Source: Fodinicurvata sediminis DSM 21159
Lineage (GTDB): Bacteria > Pseudomonadota > Alphaproteobacteria > Kiloniellales > DSM-21159
Assembly: GCF_000420625.1 (NCBI RefSeq)
Contig: NZ_ATVH01000017.1
Coordinates: forward strand, 186,001 to 250,000
Reading direction: 5' to 3'
Length of the DNA: 64,000 nt
The translations under genes and the position numbers were made by a program. The notes below the pieces were generated by a model. That model made no database searches. It saw only the letters and a program-made list of their open reading frames with translations, and was not told the DNA's origin. Shown piece after piece: positions 25,683 through 34,395 of this stretch; within the stretch, counting starts at the first letter, position 1; every line of letters starts with the position of its first letter.

Positions 25683-26778
25683 AGACAGGCTGTGGATGAT
25701 GGCCGCCCTGGCGCTGGCGCGCCGCGGGCTCGGGCAGGTTTCGCCCAATCCCGCGGTTGGCTGCGTCATCGTGGCCGAGGGCCGTGCCCTAGGGCGTGGC
25801 TGGACCCAGCCTGGTGGCCGGCCCCATGCCGAGACGGAAGCGCTGCGCCGCGCCGGCCCTGCGGCGCACGGAGCGACGGCCTACATCAGCCTCGAGCCCT
25901 GCTCCCATCACGGCAAGACACCCCCCTGCACCGACGCACTGATCGAGAGCGGCATCAAACGTTGTGTCATTTCCTGCGAGGATCCGGACCCGCGGGTGTC
26001 CGGACGTGGAATTGCGGCCCTGCGACAGGCGGGCATTGACGTGGAAGTGGGTCTTTGTGCCGACGATGCACGCGAGCTGAACCGCGGCTTCTTTCTCAAC
26101 AAGCTGACGGGGCGCCCGCTGGTCAGCCTGAAGCTGGCCACCTCCCTGGACGGGCGGATAGCCCTGGCCTCGGGCGAGAGCAAGTGGATCACGGGCGAGG
26201 CCGCGCGGGCGCGTGCCCATCTGCTGCGTGCCAGTCACGATGCCATCCTGGTGGGAGCCGGTACGGCGCTTGTCGACAATCCGCGGCTGGATGTGCGCCT
26301 GCCCGGGCTGGAAGTGCGCTCGCCGGTTCGCGTGGTGATGGACCGGCGCTTGCGGTTGCCCCCGGAACATGACCTTGTGGCCCAGGCACGGCGGCGCCCG
26401 ACATTGCTGTTCACGTCCGCTCGGCATGATGACGGAGCCCTGGCAAGCTATCGCGAGGCCGGTGTTGAGATAGCTGCCTGCACGGCGGCCGAGACTGACG
26501 ACCGTTTTCCCGAGACTGTGCTGAAAGGCCTGGCGGAACGAGGGTTGACGCGTATCCTGCTTGAGGGCGGCGCCGAGACGGCCACGGCCTTCCTGAAGGC
26601 CGGACTGGTGGATCGGCTGGAATGGTTCCGTGCGCCCCTGCTGATTGGTGCGGATGGCCTGCCGGGAACAGGAACGCTGGAGTTGGATAGCCTGGTGCAG
26701 GCCCCGGTTTTTCGCCGCGAGGCCCTGGAGCCGTTGGGCGAAGACCTGCTGGAGCGTTACCGGCGCGAGGCGGCCTGA
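25663..26778 (+). CDS. ribD: Bifunctional riboflavin-specific deaminase/reductase
   Basis: 371 residues. N-terminal deaminase with HAE in [15 protein letters not shown] and the zinc cysteines in [19 protein letters not shown]-terminal NADPH-dependent reductase with [22 protein letters not shown] and [22 protein letters not shown]. It performs two consecutive steps on the pyrimidine intermediate of riboflavin synthesis in the cytoplasm. The ATG at 25663 lies inside the nrdR end. Both halves look intact. It is followed by ribE after 49 bases. No FMN riboswitch is seen upstream, so flavin control, if any, works otherwise. Confidence 0.96.
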   Translation: MATAISEDRLWMMAALALARRGLGQVSPNPAVGCVIVAEGRALGRGWTQPGGRPHAETEALRRAGPAAHGATAYISLEPCSHHGKTPPCTDALIESGIKRCVISCEDPDPRVSGRGIAALRQAGIDVEVGLCADDARELNRGFFLNKLTGRPLVSLKLATSLDGRIALASGESKWITGEAARARAHLLRASHDAILVGAGTALVDNPRLDVRLPGLEVRSPVRVVMDRRLRLPPEHDLVAQARRRPTLLFTSARHDDGALASYREAGVEIAACTAAETDDRFPETVLKGLAERGLTRILLEGGAETATAFLKAGLVDRLEWFRAPLLIGADGLPGTGTLELDSLVQAPVFRREALEPLGEDLLERYRREAA

Positions 26779-26827
26779 TCCTTCCGTTCGGGACAGCTTT
26801 TATTCTTGATTCCATTGGACTGCCATC

Positions 26828-27418
26828 ATGTTTACGGGACTAGTGAGTGATCTGGGACAATTGCGAGAGAGTACCGGTAAGGCGGACCGGCGCTTTCGCA
26901 TTGCCACGTCCTATCCCCTGGACGAGGTGGCTATTGGCGCCTCCATCGCCTGCAACGGCTGTTGTCTGAGTGTGGTGGAGAAGGGGGCGGACTGGTTTGC
27001 CGTGGACGTGTCCGGCGAGACTCTGTCGAAGACGACGCTGGGCGACTGGCAGCCAGGGCAGCCGGTGAACCTGGAGCGGGCCCTGCGTTTGGGCGATGAA
27101 CTGGGCGGTCATCTGGTTTCGGGGCATGTGGATGGTGTGGCTGAGATCCTGGAGGTCCGTCCCGAAGGCGAATCCTTGCGTTTTTCCTTCCGCGCGCCAG
27201 AAGAACTGGCGCGCTATATCGCACCCAAGGGGTCCATCACGCTGGATGGAGTCTCTTTGACCGTGAACGAAGTCGAGGGGGCCGTGTTCGGCGTGAACAT
27301 CATTCCCCATACGGCAGAGGTCACCACCTTCGGCCGCTATGAAACCGGGGACCGGGTTAATCTGGAAATCGACCTTCTGGCGCGCTACGTTGCTCGCCTC
27401 ATGGCCCAGCAGGACTGA
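26828..27418 (+). CDS. ribE: Riboflavin synthase, alpha chain
   Basis: 196 residues. Two repeated lumazine-binding domains: first MFTGLVSDLGQLRE and IGASIACNGCCLSVVE; second LGGHLVSGHVDGVAEILEV and KGSITLDGVSLTVNEVEG. The tail TTFGRYETGDRVNLEIDLLARYVARL is family-typical. The enzyme dismutates two 6,7-dimethyl-8-ribityllumazine molecules into riboflavin plus the pyrimidine precursor, working with RibH encoded nearby. Start ATG 26828. It lies between ribD and ribBA, with seven bases to ribBA, so it is clearly in the same operon. It is named ribE here following common alphaproteobacterial usage (ribC in some species). Confidence 0.96.
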   Translation: MFTGLVSDLGQLRESTGKADRRFRIATSYPLDEVAIGASIACNGCCLSVVEKGADWFAVDVSGETLSKTTLGDWQPGQPVNLERALRLGDELGGHLVSGHVDGVAEILEVRPEGESLRFSFRAPEELARYIAPKGSITLDGVSLTVNEVEGAVFGVNIIPHTAEVTTFGRYETGDRVNLEIDLLARYVARLMAQQD

Positions 27419-27425
27419 AGAAAGC

Positions 27426-28571
27426 ATGTCGGAATCAAACGTCGAGCCCTGGCGCGTAACCTTTCGTGAACTGGTCTCGCCGATCGAGGAAATCATCGAG
27501 GAAGCGCGCAACGGGCGCTTGTTCATCCTGGTGGATGACGAAGATCGTGAAAATGAGGGCGATCTGGTCATTCCGGCACAGATGGCCGGCCCCGAGGCCA
27601 TCAATTTCATGGCCAAGTACGGGCGCGGTCTGATCTGCCTGTCCCTGACGCGTGAACGCATCGAATCCCTGGGCCTGCCGATGATGTCGCGCAAGAACGA
27701 GTCCCGGCACGAGACGGCCTTTACCGTCTCCATCGAGGCCAAGGAGGGCGTGACCACAGGGATCTCCGCTCCGGACCGTGCGCGCACCATCGCGGTGGCC
27801 ATCGACCCCTCCAGCAGCGCCGAGGATATCGCCACACCTGGTCATGTCTTTCCCTTGCTGGCGCGCGATGGCGGTGTGCTGGAGCGCACGGGGCACACGG
27901 AAGCGGCCGTGGATATTGCGCGCCTGGCCGGCCTCAATCCCTCGGGCGTGATCTGCGAGATCATGAACGACGACGGCACCATGGCGCGCCGCGACGACCT
28001 GATCGCCTTTGCCCAGACCCACGGCCTGAAGCTGGCCACCATTGCCGACCTGATCGCCTATCGCCGCCGCAACGACCGCCTTGTGGAGAAGGTCCTGACC
28101 CAGGACTTCGACAGCCGTCATGGTGGAACCTTTCGCCTGTCGGTCTATCGCAACACCATCACCCAGGCCGAGCATGTGGCCCTGGTGAAGGGGACGATCG
28201 ACGATGGCGCGCCAGTGCCAGTACGCGTCCACGCGCTTTCGATCCTGGATGACGTTCTGTCCGACCGCTCGCAGGGGCGCGGCGGTGAACTGCAGGAGGC
28301 CATGGACATGGTGGGCCAGGAAGGACGTGGCGTGGTTGTCCTGATCCGCGACCCTTCGCCGGTTTCGATCTCGGAACGCCTGAAGAACCGAGACGCGCAG
28401 GAAGGCCTCCCCAGCACCGAACTGCGCGATTACGGCGAGGGGGCGCAGATCCTGCTGGACCTGGGCGTGCGGGAAATGGTGCTTCTGCACAACACGCGCC
28501 ATACCATCGTGGGCCTGGAAGGCTATGGCTTGAAGGTTGTCGGTCAGAATCCCGTGCGTCCGGCGCAATAG
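27426..28571 (+). CDS. ribBA: 3,4-dihydroxy-2-butanone 4-phosphate synthase with degenerate GTP cyclohydrolase II domain (RibBA/RibBX-like)
   Basis: 381 residues from ATG 27426. The N-terminal DHBP synthase domain (about residues 15-215) is intact: LVDDEDRENEGDLVIPAQ, SLTRERIESLGLPMM, the ISAPDRARTIAVAI block and ERTGHTEAAVDIARLAGL. The C-terminal domain has GTP cyclohydrolase II size and strand order but lacks the catalytic signatures: the zinc motif normally reading VHSECLTGD...CDCG is VHALSILDDVLSDRS here, with no cysteine, and the GTP-binding RQEGRG is replaced by RDPSPV. The DHBP synthase step is secure; the second activity is very probably lost, as reported for RibBX-type proteins. The gene sits between ribE and ribH. 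Confidence 0.95.
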   Translation: MSESNVEPWRVTFRELVSPIEEIIEEARNGRLFILVDDEDRENEGDLVIPAQMAGPEAINFMAKYGRGLICLSLTRERIESLGLPMMSRKNESRHETAFTVSIEAKEGVTTGISAPDRARTIAVAIDPSSSAEDIATPGHVFPLLARDGGVLERTGHTEAAVDIARLAGLNPSGVICEIMNDDGTMARRDDLIAFAQTHGLKLATIADLIAYRRRNDRLVEKVLTQDFDSRHGGTFRLSVYRNTITQAEHVALVKGTIDDGAPVPVRVHALSILDDVLSDRSQGRGGELQEAMDMVGQEGRGVVVLIRDPSPVSISERLKNRDAQEGLPSTELRDYGEGAQILLDLGVREMVLLHNTRHTIVGLEGYGLKVVGQNPVRPAQ

Positions 28572-28667
28572 GGGCTTGCGTCAAAGGCGCGTATCCCCGA
28601 TAGCCACGGCTGAAAAGCGCCGGGATCCGAAAAGGGATCGCGAAGCAAGGAAAGAAATGGATCGTAC

Positions 28668-29129
28668 ATGAGTGAATCCCCGCGTGTCCTCGTCGTCGAG
28701 GCCCGTTTCTACGAAGATATTGCCGATGAGCTCTATAGCGGCGCGCAGGAAGCCCTGGAGGCTGCTGGCGCCGAGGTTGAGCGGATGACGGTTCCGGGTG
28801 CCTTCGAAATCCCCTCGGCCATTGCCATGGCAGTCGAGGCGGGCCGACGCGATGCCACACGCGTCTATGACGGCTATGTGGCGCTGGGCTGCGTGATCCG
28901 GGGCGAGACGAGCCATTACGACTATGTCTGCGCGGAAAGTGCTCGCGGACTGCGCGATCTGGGCTCCCGGCTGTGTGTGCCGCTCGGCTATGGCATACTG
29001 ACCGTGGAGACCATGGACCAGGCCTGGGCGCGGGCCGAGCGGAAACGCAAGAACAAAGGGGCCGATGCGGCCCAGGCCTGTCTGCGCATGATCGAGATTT
29101 CGCGCAGTTTTGGCCTGACAGCACGATGA
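28668..29129 (+). CDS. ribH: 6,7-dimethyl-8-ribityllumazine synthase
   Basis: 153 residues. Lumazine synthase fold with VLVVEARFYEDIADELYSG, then VERMTVPGAFEIPSAIAMAV, the active-site segment YVALGCVIRGETSHYDYVCAE with its catalytic His, and SRLCVPLGYGILTVETMDQAWAR. It condenses the ribityl-uracil product of RibD with the DHBP made by RibBA to give the substrate of RibE. In most bacteria it forms 60-subunit shells or pentamers; which applies here cannot be read. The ATG at 28668 lies 96 bases after ribBA. Its TGA overlaps the nusB ATG (ATGA). Confidence 0.96.
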   Translation: MSESPRVLVVEARFYEDIADELYSGAQEALEAAGAEVERMTVPGAFEIPSAIAMAVEAGRRDATRVYDGYVALGCVIRGETSHYDYVCAESARGLRDLGSRLCVPLGYGILTVETMDQAWARAERKRKNKGADAAQACLRMIEISRSFGLTAR

Positions 29130-29671
29130 GTGACAGATTTCCGGGAAAGAGTGCAAGCAACGTGAGCGAGCCAGATAACGAGGGAGGCGACAGTCGCAAA
29201 CCGCAGGTGTACAAGAGCGTGCGCAAGCGGCGTGCCGCGCGCCTGGCGGCGGTCCAGGCGCTTTACCAGATCGAGATGAACAAGGCATCGCCGGAAGCGG
29301 TTATCCTCGAGTTCCTGAAGTACCGCACCGACGAGGAGATCGAGGGCTATTCCCTGGGCGAGGTGGACCAGCAGCTCTTCACGGAACTGGTGCGCGGTGT
29401 GCATCGCGAGGGCAGTGACCTGGACGACATGCTGTCGGCCGTCATTTCGGAAGGCTGGCAGGTGGAACGGCTGGAATTCCTGTTGCGCCTGATTCTGAGG
29501 GCAGGCGCCTACGAGATCGGGCACAGGACGGACTTCCCGGCCAAGGCGGCGATCAACGAGTATGTCGATCTGGCCCATGATTTCTTCAACGACAAGGAAC
29601 CTTCCATGGTCAATGGCATGCTGGACCAGATTGCCCGCAGCCTGAGGACCGAGGAGTTCGAGGCCAACTGA
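29126..29671 (+). CDS. nusB: Transcription antitermination protein NusB
   Basis: 181 residues, starting at ATG 29126 overlapping the ribH stop. The NusB helical domain begins at about residue 30: KRRAARLAAVQALYQIEMNKASPE; the C-terminal block is LLRLILRAGAYEIGHRTDFPAKAAINEYVDLAHDFFNDKEPSMVNGMLDQIA, diagnostic of the family. About 30 poorly conserved polar residues precede the domain (MSDRFPGKSASNVSEPDN), common in alphaproteobacterial NusB. With NusE it binds boxA in rRNA leaders to prevent premature termination. The order ribH-nusB-thiL is standard. Confidence 0.95.
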   Translation: MSDRFPGKSASNVSEPDNEGGDSRKPQVYKSVRKRRAARLAAVQALYQIEMNKASPEAVILEFLKYRTDEEIEGYSLGEVDQQLFTELVRGVHREGSDLDDMLSAVISEGWQVERLEFLLRLILRAGAYEIGHRTDFPAKAAINEYVDLAHDFFNDKEPSMVNGMLDQIARSLRTEEFEAN

Positions 29672-29702
29672 TCCACCGGGCAGGTTACGAAAGGGCGGGA
29701 CC

Positions 29703-30689
29703 ATGGTGGCGGAATTCGAACTGATCGCACGCTACTTCGCGCCCCTGGCCGCGGCCGAGCCGGGTGCCTTCGGGCTTCAGAACGATGCTGCGGTGCTGGA
29801 CATCGCCAGCGGTCATAGCCTGGTGACGACCCTGGACAGTATGGTTTCGGGTGTTCATTACCTGCCGGACGATCCGCCGGATCAACTGGCGCGCAAGCTG
29901 TTGCGCGTCAATCTTTCGGACCTGGCCGCCATGGGCGCGCGTCCGCGCGGCTACCTGCTGTCGCTGGCCATGACAGGCCAGGAGGATGAAGACTGGCTGC
30001 AGGCTTTTGCCAAGGGCCTGGAGCAGGACCAGCAGAAATACGACGTGGTCCTGTTGGGCGGGGACACCCTGCGCACACCCGGCCCGCAGACACTGAGCCT
30101 GACGGCCCTGGGCGAGGTGCCCAGAGGGCAGGCCCTGCAGCGCACGACAGCACGCAACGGCGACGATATCTACCTGACCGGCACGCTGGGGCAAGCTGCG
30201 CTGGGATTGTTCGTGCGTCTGGGACAGGCGTCCGAGAAGCTGCCCGGGCTGAGCGACGCGCAGTTGGAAAGACTGGAGACGGCCTACCGCCTTCCGGACC
30301 CGCCTGTGGCCCTGGGTGGGAAGTTGCCGGGGCTGGTCACGGCCTGCCTGGATGTCTCGGATGGACTGCTGGCGGACCTTGGTCACATTGCAGAAGGTTC
30401 CGGACTGGGCGCCGACGTCGAGCAGTCCCGGCTTCCGCTCTCGCAAGAAGCGGCGCAGCTGCTGGCGCAGGTGCCGGAGCGACTGCAGGATGTTGTCGGC
30501 GGCGGCGACGATTATCAGCTGCTTTTCACCAGTGATCCGGGCCAGCGCGAAGCGTTGGAAGCACTGTCAGTCTCCAGTGGGATTGCGATGACCCGCATTG
30601 GCCGCATGAGCGAAGGCGAGGCTGTGCGATTGCTGGACAACCAGGGCCGCGCGATCGCCGTGGGCCATGCCGGCTGGACTCACTTCTGA
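29703..30689 (+). CDS. thiL: Thiamine-monophosphate kinase
   Basis: 328 residues. PurM-like ATP-binding fold: FGLQNDAAVLDIASGHSLVTTLDSMVSGVHYLPDDPPDQLARKLLRVNLSDLAAMGARP contains the Mg-binding aspartates and the typical substrate loop; then LGGDTLRTPGPQTLSLTALGEV and a C-terminal part with LDVSDGLLADLGHIAEGSGLGADVE and GGGDDYQLLFT. It makes thiamine diphosphate from thiamine monophosphate. ATG 29703 has CGGGAC upstream. It is the last gene of the long rightward run beginning at rpiB. Its end overlaps by ten bases the convergent ycjF-like gene, an unusually tight tail-to-tail arrangement. Confidence 0.95.
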   Translation: MVAEFELIARYFAPLAAAEPGAFGLQNDAAVLDIASGHSLVTTLDSMVSGVHYLPDDPPDQLARKLLRVNLSDLAAMGARPRGYLLSLAMTGQEDEDWLQAFAKGLEQDQQKYDVVLLGGDTLRTPGPQTLSLTALGEVPRGQALQRTTARNGDDIYLTGTLGQAALGLFVRLGQASEKLPGLSDAQLERLETAYRLPDPPVALGGKLPGLVTACLDVSDGLLADLGHIAEGSGLGADVEQSRLPLSQEAAQLLAQVPERLQDVVGGGDDYQLLFTSDPGQREALEALSVSSGIAMTRIGRMSEGEAVRLLDNQGRAIAVGHAGWTHF

Positions 30690-31738
30690 GGGCGTGTTCT
30701 GCCGTTTGGCAGACTGCTGTCTAACTCTTCAGCGTTGTCTCGGCTGCGGCGAGGATAGAGCGCCTGCATCACCAGGCGCCGGGCCGAGGGGCGTCCTGTC
30801 TGCCAATCCATCGGACGGCAGGCTTCGACCGCTGCCAGGCCCAGGCGGGCGGTGAAGAGCCCATTCACCAGGGCGGTGCCGGCCTTGCCCGAGAGACGCG
30901 CCGTGACACCGGCCCCAACCAGGTCGCCGAGCGTTTCGTCCGCAGCTTCCAGGGTTCCTGCGGCCACCACGTCCAGGAAGGCGATGCGCAGCAGCCGCAA
31001 GCTGACCAAGCCGCCCGGCCGCCCACCATAGAGCCGGGCCAGGCGTGCCACCATGCGCAGGTCGATGATGGCGGTTGCCAGCATGTCGAAGATGGCGAAG
31101 GGACTCAGCATGTTGATGAAGCCGCTGCGCCGGGTGGCGGCGGTTATGATGGCCGTGGCGCGCTGGTCCAGCTGTCCCAGGACATCCCGTTCGAAGGCCT
31201 CCAGTTTTTCCCGATCGTCCGTCAAGTCGCCTTCCCGTTCGCGCCAGGAGGCGACGGCCCACTCGCTGACCGGGCGATGACAATAGAGCTGTAGCAGGGA
31301 GTCCAGCAGGCTGCGGGCTTCGCTGGCATCCTGGCGGGCTGTGTGACTGCGGGCCTGCAGATGGGTCAGGCGTTTGAGTCGAAGCAGGGCGCCCAGTTCG
31401 CGCAATCCCAGAAGCAGACTGCCCAGCAGCAGCAGACCGCAACCCACCAGCAAGGCCCAGTGGTACCAGGATTCGCTGCCCAGGATGGCAGAGACCAGGG
31501 CGTCGAGTGCCATGCCAAAGCCCGTGGCGACCAATAGGCCCAGTCCAGCCAGGAGCAGCCGTCCGGCCAGGGATCGATGCCCCAGGGGATGTCTGAAGCT
31601 TTCCGCCAAGCGTTCGTTTTCCGGCAGGGACTGCATGCCCGTCAGGCCGCGTGTGTCCGGGTGTGCCTCCGGCGCCATGGAACCGGATGCTTTGGTCTCG
31701 TTCAGCGGGCGTGTTTCGGGGCTGCTGGGATCGCTCAT
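30680..31738 (-). CDS. ycjF: YcjF/DUF697-type membrane protein (TIGR01620-like)
   Basis: 352 residues. A polar N-terminal region of about 75 residues is followed by two close membrane helices (LLLAGLGLLVATGFGMALDALVSAIL and WALLVGCGLLLLGSLLLGL) and a long soluble C-terminal DUF697-type region (VLGQLDQRATAIITAATRRSGFINMLSPFAIFDMLATAIIDLRMVARLARLYGGRPG), matching YcjF. The protein normally partners with the P-loop protein YcjX, encoded just upstream, whose stop overlaps this start (ATGA), so the two are translationally coupled. The pair is widespread and stress-linked, sometimes discussed with the phage-shock response, but without an established biochemical role. Confidence 0.9.
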   Translation of the reverse strand: MSDPSSPETRPLNETKASGSMAPEAHPDTRGLTGMQSLPENERLAESFRHPLGHRSLAGRLLLAGLGLLVATGFGMALDALVSAILGSESWYHWALLVGCGLLLLGSLLLGLRELGALLRLKRLTHLQARSHTARQDASEARSLLDSLLQLYCHRPVSEWAVASWREREGDLTDDREKLEAFERDVLGQLDQRATAIITAATRRSGFINMLSPFAIFDMLATAIIDLRMVARLARLYGGRPGGLVSLRLLRIAFLDVVAAGTLEAADETLGDLVGAGVTARLSGKAGTALVNGLFTARLGLAAVEACRPMDWQTGRPSARRLVMQALYPRRSRDNAEELDSSLPNGRTRPQK

Positions 31739-33117
31739 ATCAGGCGGTCCCCGATCAGGTATTGCAGGGCGCGATCCAGGCGGATGTGAGGCCAGGCCTG
31801 ACCGCCGGACAGACCGGTTGGCGGCTGGAAGGTCAGGACCTCGAAAGCGTCCGAGGGAACGCCCTCAAGCGAAAGCTGGCCCGGGTAATGGGCGACCTCC
31901 TGCTGGCCATCGATGGGGATGCCGGCGACATAGCGCCGGTTCGGGCTTTCGGGCTGCGTGACTTCGCGCGTCGCACGCAGGGCGGCCAGCGTCATGGTCT
32001 CCGTTTCAGCTCCGCGAAAGCGTGTCTGCCTCAGGCTGCCCGCCAGGCTGCGGGCAAGCAGGCCTTCCAGTATCTCGTGCTGGTCTCCGGGAATGTGGTC
32101 CACCTTGCTGCAGGCGAAGAGTACACGATCGACACCGGGGCGCAGCCTGCGTGGCAACCAGCTGCGGCCGATGCGCAGGGCTTCCTGCAGGCTCTGCATC
32201 TCGTGATCCAGGGCTTTCAGGCCTTCGCTGCCACGGGACAGGTGTGCCAGCAGGTCAACCAGAACAAGCTGGCGATCCAGGCGCATGAAGTGCCGGCGAT
32301 GAAAGGGGCGCACGATGCCGTCGCGATAGCTGGCAAAGCGCTGTTCCATCAGCTCGCGCAGACTGTGATCCTGGCTGCGCGCGCGCCGCCGCCAGGCGGT
32401 GTCGTATTTGGCAGGTGGCAGGGGCGTGAATGTCAGGACCGGTGCGCCTTCAAGCTCTCCGGGCAGGAGGAAACGCCCCGGGTGCAACAGCAGGGCCCGG
32501 GATTCCTGTTCCTGTCGCTGGCGAAGATAGGACCGGAAGGCCTCGGCTGCCTGCATTGCCTTCTGCTCGGAATCCGCATCGGGGAGGTCGGGGTCAAGAT
32601 CGGCCAGAATTTCCCGGAAGTCCCGCGCGGCGGCTTCGTGTTGGGGCTGCTGCATCTCCTCGAGCACGGCACTGGACCAGGTGGCATGGTCATGGCCCAG
32701 CAATGCCAGGTCCATCAGCCACTCCCCGGGATAGTCGAAGAGATCCAGGTGCAGGACGCCATCGCTCAGGCGGCCATGGAGGCCCGTCGGGCGGTAGCGG
32801 ATGGACAGGCGCAGTTCGGATTGCCGGCGTGTGCCCGGCGGCCACTTCGTACTTTGTGTCAGCTGGGCCAGGTTGTCCTCGAAGGGAAAGCGCGGCAGGT
32901 GCTGGTTGGGCTGCGGGCGCAGCACGGCCGCATGATAGCGGCCTTCCTGTACGGCCGCTAAGGCCTGGAGACGTTCGGGGTGCAGCAGGGCCTGGACCAG
33001 TGCGGTCAGCAGGACCGTCTTGCCAGAGGAGGAGAGACCTGTGATGCCCAGGCGCAGGCGCCGTTCCAGCAAGCCGCGTCCCGCATCCGTGACGGTATCG
33101 ATCCAGTCATGCACCAC
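31735..33117 (-). CDS. ycjX: YcjX family P-loop ATPase/GTPase-like protein
   Basis: 460 residues. N-terminal Walker A GITGLSSSGKTVLLTALVQALL (about residues 27-48), and the family-specific LHLDLFDYPGEWLMDLALLG corresponding to a switch/Walker B region; later blocks include RFLLPGELEGAPVLTFTPLP and LFACSKVDHIPGDQHEILEGLL (an NKxD-like position reads SKVD). YcjX proteins are dynamin- or Ras-like nucleotide-binding proteins of unknown role coupled to YcjF. Start GTG 33117, with a second GTG codon directly after it, so the start could be three bases later. It is cytoplasmic or membrane-associated through YcjF. Confidence 0.93.
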   Translation of the reverse strand: MVHDWIDTVTDAGRGLLERRLRLGITGLSSSGKTVLLTALVQALLHPERLQALAAVQEGRYHAAVLRPQPNQHLPRFPFEDNLAQLTQSTKWPPGTRRQSELRLSIRYRPTGLHGRLSDGVLHLDLFDYPGEWLMDLALLGHDHATWSSAVLEEMQQPQHEAAARDFREILADLDPDLPDADSEQKAMQAAEAFRSYLRQRQEQESRALLLHPGRFLLPGELEGAPVLTFTPLPPAKYDTAWRRRARSQDHSLRELMEQRFASYRDGIVRPFHRRHFMRLDRQLVLVDLLAHLSRGSEGLKALDHEMQSLQEALRIGRSWLPRRLRPGVDRVLFACSKVDHIPGDQHEILEGLLARSLAGSLRQTRFRGAETETMTLAALRATREVTQPESPNRRYVAGIPIDGQQEVAHYPGQLSLEGVPSDAFEVLTFQPPTGLSGGQAWPHIRLDRALQYLIGDRLI

Positions 33118-33187
33118 GTTCGTGTTCAGTCCTGTCGCCTGCGGTCCGGGATGGAACGGCGCAATGGGATAGCCGAGGTCTAGACAA

Positions 33188-33217
33188 GCTTGAAGAAAGC
33201 CGCAGGCAACTTCAAGC
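33188..33217. repeat. Small inverted repeat upstream of ycjX
   Basis: GCTTGAAG (33188-33195) and CTTCAAGC (33210-33217) are perfect 8-bp complements separated by 14 bases, in the intergenic stretch between the hydrolase stop and the ycjX start. It could be a hairpin at the end of the leftward hydrolase gene or an operator for ycjX; nothing decides. Confidence 0.35.
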
Positions 33218-33237
33218 GCCTGGCCATGGGTGAGGCA

Positions 33238-34311
33238 TCAATTCCGAGCTTCGCCATGCGGGCTGAAGGTGCGGCCGAGCAGTTCCCCTACATCGGCATT
33301 CGACTGTGCGCGTACGGAATCATCACGTCCCATCAGGTAGCCGTCACTGTCGCTGCAGAGGCCCAGGATGGCCTTGCGCATGAAGGGGCCGTCCATGGCC
33401 AGGCCGATGAAACCTTCTCGGGCATTGCCTTGCTCGTCCACGCGGAATTCGCAGGGTGCGAGATTGCGGCCGATGCGCCGCGGGCCGGGGCGGGAGCCAT
33501 CCCACTGGTGATAGGCACCCTCGTAAACCACGACTTCGCTTGGTGAGCCGCCCTCCTCGAGGTCCTGGGCGATTTCGCGACAGCGCTGTGGATCAGTGAT
33601 CTCGTCCTCGGCGCCCAGCAGCATCAGGACAGGAGCGCCGGTGGCTTCGTTGCGGTCGAAGCGGGCAATGCAGGGCCCGTAGAAAGAGACATGGGCGGCG
33701 AAGCGCTGGCCTTCGGTGGCCAGCATCTCCGCAACCTGTTCGTAGGCGGCGAAGACCGTGGCCATGCCGCCATAGGAAAAGCCCATCAGGGCCACCTTGC
33801 TGCCGTCCACATCGGACCGCTCGTCAAGATGCTTCAGGGTGGCGTAGGCATCTGCCAGCATCATGGTTTCGGTGATGTTCAAGAGCCGGTCGATGAAGCC
33901 TGTGGCCATCTCACGTCGGGGGCTGAAGGCATCCACGACTGCCGCCGCGATCCCCATCTCGGCAAACTGCTGGGCGTAAAGGCGCTCTCGCGAGCCGATG
34001 ACTCCGGCCGCGCCATGAAGCAGGACCACGGCCGGCACGGGATTGTCCGCCGAGGCTTCCTTGGGAATATAGAGATCGACCGTGATCTCGGTTTCGGGGT
34101 TCGCGTTCGATCCCTTGCCAACATCCGACAGCATGAAAGGGCTTCTGGAAGTGACGCTCACCTCTTCATGGCTGTTGCCGACAGCTTCGCGTGCGGGCCA
34201 GTCCTCCTGCAGCTGCTTGAAGTGCATGGCCGAAGCGGCAACCGGCAGCAGAAGGCCGGCCAGCAGCACCGGAAGCATTGGCCAAAAGCGTCTCATCATC
34301 CTGAATTCCAT
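33238..34311 (-). CDS. Exported dienelactone hydrolase family protein
   Basis: Up to 357 residues; a likely start is the ATG at 34296, giving MRRFWPMLPVLLAGLLLPVAASAMHF, a clear signal peptide cut after ASA. The mature part is an alpha/beta hydrolase of the DLH type: PAVVLLHGAAGVIGSRERLYAQQFAEMG (oxyanion region), the nucleophile elbow VALMGFSYGGMATVF with Ser in GFSYGG, PVLMLLGAEDEITDP (catalytic Asp) and YEGAYHQWDGS (catalytic His). Most family members with this GxSxGG elbow are esterases; the classic dienelactone hydrolase uses Cys, so a Ser nucleophile suggests an esterase or lipase-like enzyme rather than a lactonase. It is solitary, reading away from the GGDEF gene. Confidence 0.87.
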   Translation of the reverse strand: MEFRMMRRFWPMLPVLLAGLLLPVAASAMHFKQLQEDWPAREAVGNSHEEVSVTSRSPFMLSDVGKGSNANPETEITVDLYIPKEASADNPVPAVVLLHGAAGVIGSRERLYAQQFAEMGIAAAVVDAFSPRREMATGFIDRLLNITETMMLADAYATLKHLDERSDVDGSKVALMGFSYGGMATVFAAYEQVAEMLATEGQRFAAHVSFYGPCIARFDRNEATGAPVLMLLGAEDEITDPQRCREIAQDLEEGGSPSEVVVYEGAYHQWDGSRPGPRRIGRNLAPCEFRVDEQGNAREGFIGLAMDGPFMRKAILGLCSDSDGYLMGRDDSVRAQSNADVGELLGRTFSPHGEARN

Positions 34312-34395
34312 TCCTCGGTGTCGCCTTTACCTGGAACAGAGATAAGCCGGATTTTGGCCGTGTCATGGCGTCGGTGCGATAAAAGTTCGCCTGGA

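Noticed and set aside
25500-28700. FMN riboswitch upstream of riboflavin genes
   Set aside because: ribD overlaps nrdR, and the short gaps before ribE, ribBA and ribH hold none of the conserved RFN element segments.
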